Below, piece by piece: positions 61,336 through 64,000 of a stretch of DNA of 64,000 bases (position 1 is its first letter; each line of letters begins with the position of its first letter). Below the pieces are notes generated by a model that saw only the letters and a program-made list of their open reading frames with translations, was not told the origin of the DNA and did no database searches. The translations under genes and the position numbers were made by a program. The DNA comes from Clostridia bacterium (GTDB lineage: Bacteria; Bacillota; Clostridia; Peptostreptococcales; Acidaminobacteraceae): the NCBI GenBank assembly GCA_016937975.1, contig JAFGVN010000052.1, positions 47,188 to 111,187 on the forward strand, written 5' to 3'.

Positions 61336-62408
61336 ATCAACAACGTTTAAACAGAGTCATTGATAAAATGAAAATGGAAGGTTTTGAAGAATTAATTATT
61401 TCTGCTCCAAATGCAATTTATTATTTGCTAGATGAAATGTTCAGCCCTGGTGAGAGACTTTTAACTTTATATGTCAACACTTCAGGTGTACATAAGTTAC
61501 TGATCAATGCATTGTTTCCCAATGCTAAAGGATTAGATACTGAAGTTATATTTTATAATGATAAAGAAGATCCTGTTCAAATCCTGAGTGATATGATGAC
61601 ATTAAAGGGTAAAGTAGGTATAGATAAAGAATGGCCGTCACACTTCTTGATTCGATTAATGGAAAAACAAAATCAAATGAAAATCGGTGTTGGGTCTATT
61701 TGTGTGGACTATCCTAGAATGTTAAAGGACGCCGATGAAATCAAAAAAATGAGACATGCTTCCCAAATAAATGACACTGTTATGTCCCATGTAGCGGAGT
61801 TGCTTGGAGATAATCAATTATCGGAAAAGGAATTACAAAAGAAAATTCCAGAGTTGTTTGAACAGTATGAGACCTTTGAAGTTTCTTTTACACCTTCAGT
61901 TTCTTATGGTGATCATACAGCAATACCACATCATGAATCAGACCAAACAAAATCGGTTGGTCCAGAAGCTTTATTAATTGATATGGGCGGTAGAACCAAT
62001 GGTTATTGTTCAGATATGACAAGAAGTTTCTACCGAGGTGAACCTTCTGAAAAATATAGAGAAGTTTATAATATTGTTTTAAAGGCAAATTTAGCAGGTA
62101 TTGCAGCTGTTAAGCCTGGTGTTTCTGTGAAAACAGTTGATGCTGCAGCTAGAAAGGTCATTGAAGAGGCAGGCTACGGAGATTATTTTACCCATAGAAC
62201 TGGACATGGTATTGGCATTGAAGTACATGAATTTCCAGATGTATCAAGTGCAAGTGAAATGATATTAGAACCGGGTATGACATTTTCAGTCGAACCGGGC
62301 ATTTACTTGCCAGATGAATTTGGTGTACGCATTGAAGATATCGTTTTGGTGACTGAAGCGGGCTGTGAAGTTTTAAACCAATATCCAAAAGAATTAAAAA
62401 GTTTTTAA
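61332..62408 (+). CDS. M24-family Xaa-Pro peptidase
   Basis: LLIDMGGRTNGYCSDMTRSF, FTHRTGHGIGIEVHEFPDVS, GMTFSVEPGIYLPDEFGVRIEDIVLVT. Confidence 0.95.
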   Translation: MNQQRLNRVIDKMKMEGFEELIISAPNAIYYLLDEMFSPGERLLTLYVNTSGVHKLLINALFPNAKGLDTEVIFYNDKEDPVQILSDMMTLKGKVGIDKEWPSHFLIRLMEKQNQMKIGVGSICVDYPRMLKDADEIKKMRHASQINDTVMSHVAELLGDNQLSEKELQKKIPELFEQYETFEVSFTPSVSYGDHTAIPHHESDQTKSVGPEALLIDMGGRTNGYCSDMTRSFYRGEPSEKYREVYNIVLKANLAGIAAVKPGVSVKTVDAAARKVIEEAGYGDYFTHRTGHGIGIEVHEFPDVSSASEMILEPGMTFSVEPGIYLPDEFGVRIEDIVLVTEAGCEVLNQYPKELKSF

Positions 62409-62420
62409 TCATTGAAAATA

Positions 62421-62456
62421 AAAGGCGGTCTCACATAAGTGAGACTGCCTTTATTC
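62421..62456. terminator. Bidirectional terminator
   Basis: AAAGGCGGTCTCAC-ATAA-GTGAGACTGCCTTT. Confidence 0.85.
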
Positions 62457-63800
62457 TTCTACTGAAATTGTAGACCATTTTTGACTTTTGAATCGTAGGA
62501 AAATCATAGCTGAAAAAGTAAGAATGGATAAAATCTCTGCATACCATAAACCTGCTACACCGGCATTCATTTTTATGATGAATAAGTATGAAAGAGGAAT
62601 GAACATAATCCATAATCTACTGATGGTCATATACATTAAAATTCTTGTATCCCCTGCACCTCTTAAACCACCACCCATAACAATCATAAAGTTTAGCCCA
62701 GGCTGATTCAATGCTAGGAATGGAATAACTGGCAAACCAAGAGCTATGATTGCTTGATCCGTTGTAAAGGCTTTAATAAGAAGATCTGGAATTAATACAA
62801 ATACAATACCAATAAAAATACCCCAGGATACCCCTAAGAAAGCAGAAGCAAATCCAACCTCAGTTCCTTTTTGAATATCCTTTTCTCCTAAAGATTTGCC
62901 CACTAGGGTTGCTGCTGCAATGGAAATACCTACTGCAGGCATGAAGGATAAAGATTCGATTTGTATAAGTATTCTAAACAGTGATTCTGATTCCGTGGTA
63001 AGTTTTGCTACAATAACCCCTAGTACAACAAAAGAAAGTTGCATTAATCCCTGTTCAATAGCTCCTGGCCAACTGATTCTAAAAAGTGGTTTTATAATAT
63101 GCTTATCAAAGAATAATTCAATTCTTAGTTTGATGTCACTTTGCTTAATATAAAGTTTGTAAATATAAATCCCCATTGCTATAAATCTTGCCATAGTAGT
63201 TGCCCAAGCAGCACCAGCAATACCGAGTTCTGGGAAAGGTCCAAATCCAGTAATTAAGACATAATTGCCAAAAATATTAAAGATGTTGACGACACCTGTA
63301 ATATACATAGGTGTTTTTGTATCTCCTGCCCCGCGTAAGATCGCTGCAAAGGAGAAATTTAAAAACATTGGGATTATGCCCACAAGTATGATTTCAAAAT
63401 ACAATAGAGCATCATGGTAGATTTGAGGCTCAACGTCATAAATTTTAAAAATCTGATCTTTAATAGCCCAAGATAATGCAAGAATAGCCATACCCATTAA
63501 TGCATTTAATATCATATTTTGTTCAGCAACATGTTTTAATTTTTTATAATCTTTTTCGCCATAAGCTCTCGAAATCATTGCTATGGCACCAGTATTAAAA
63601 GCAGAGAATGTAAAGATCAGAAAAAATATAATCTGATTTGAGAATCCAACAGATGCAATTGCGCCTGAATTGATGAGCCGACCTAGCATAATATTATCTG
63701 AAACCCCTAACATTGTATTGAGGGCCATTTCAACAATTGCTGGCAGCGATAATGACAAAATAGTTATGATTAAAGCTTTTTTATTTTTAAGTAATTTCAT
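62451..63800 (-). CDS. MATE-family efflux transporter
   Basis: 12 TM pattern, LGVSDNIMLGRLINSGAIASVGFSNQ, LRGAGDTKTPMYITG. Confidence 0.92.
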   Translation of the reverse strand: MKLLKNKKALIITILSLSLPAIVEMALNTMLGVSDNIMLGRLINSGAIASVGFSNQIIFFLIFTFSAFNTGAIAMISRAYGEKDYKKLKHVAEQNMILNALMGMAILALSWAIKDQIFKIYDVEPQIYHDALLYFEIILVGIIPMFLNFSFAAILRGAGDTKTPMYITGVVNIFNIFGNYVLITGFGPFPELGIAGAAWATTMARFIAMGIYIYKLYIKQSDIKLRIELFFDKHIIKPLFRISWPGAIEQGLMQLSFVVLGVIVAKLTTESESLFRILIQIESLSFMPAVGISIAAATLVGKSLGEKDIQKGTEVGFASAFLGVSWGIFIGIVFVLIPDLLIKAFTTDQAIIALGLPVIPFLALNQPGLNFMIVMGGGLRGAGDTRILMYMTISRLWIMFIPLSYLFIIKMNAGVAGLWYAEILSILTFSAMIFLRFKSQKWSTISVEE

Positions 63801-63917
63801 AATATGCTCCTTTTAATCTTTACTATTCTAGCATAATTAAAGGCATTAATCATCTAGTTAAAGAAAGAATTAATATTTTTTAGTTCATCGAAATATCTGT
63901 TATAATAACTTTGGGAG

Positions 63918-64000
63918 GTGCGACAGTTCGGTGTCGTGTGTATAGCAGGTGGGAATCCTGTCTAGTAAGATTTAGCCAATCGCTAGTATCTAGGCTTTGG
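63918..64000 (+). mobile_element. Probable 5' end of a group II intron, truncated by the window edge
   Basis: GTGCGACAGTTCGGTGTCGTGTGTATAGCAGGTGGGAATCCTGTCTAGTAAGATTTAGCCAATC: starts with the GUGYG consensus, then two short hairpins and GTAAGAT..AGCCAA, laid out like domain I of bacterial group II introns such as Ll.LtrB. Confidence 0.55.

Noticed and set aside
1-64000. CRISPR array, prophage, toxin-antitoxin or known anti-phage defence system
   Set aside because: No direct-repeat arrays, integrases, phage structural genes or recognised defence proteins were seen on reading both strands.

Overview
AT-rich Firmicutes/Clostridia-like chromosomal window (lineage inferred from gene content only). 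It is densely coding, with no CRISPR array, transposase or integrase seen. Landmarks: (1) a selenocysteine (Sec) decoding locus: selA-selB at the left end, tRNA-Sec(UCA) at ~36.03-36.13 kb on the minus strand, a clear UGA-containing glutaredoxin-type selenoprotein at 6694-6924 missed by the ORF track, and a second in-frame-UGA ORF (50651-50992, DUF2809-like) that is a speculative selenoprotein or a nonsense-interrupted gene; (2) a 7-deazaguanine operon (queD-queE-queC) preceded by a 2-hydroxyacyl-CoA-dehydratase-like protein and its BadF/HgdC-type activator ATPase, with a candidate preQ1-I riboswitch plus terminator-like hairpin at ~28.94-29.01 kb; (3) two near-duplicate OppA-like lipoproteins with an unusual charged helical insertion, flanking nnrDE and without permease genes; (4) three overlapping tandem RimK-like ATP-grasp genes; (5) a two-component system plus double ABC transporter whose two ATPases have complementary degenerate motifs; (6) a cluster of zinc-ribbon/beta-propeller/membrane proteins at 51.6-57.0 kb; (7) a probable group II intron 5' end truncated by the right edge. 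A T-box precedes serS, and a GntR-ABC permease gene is split by an in-frame amber codon. All calls come from reading the sequence and ORF translations; no searches or folding computations were run.
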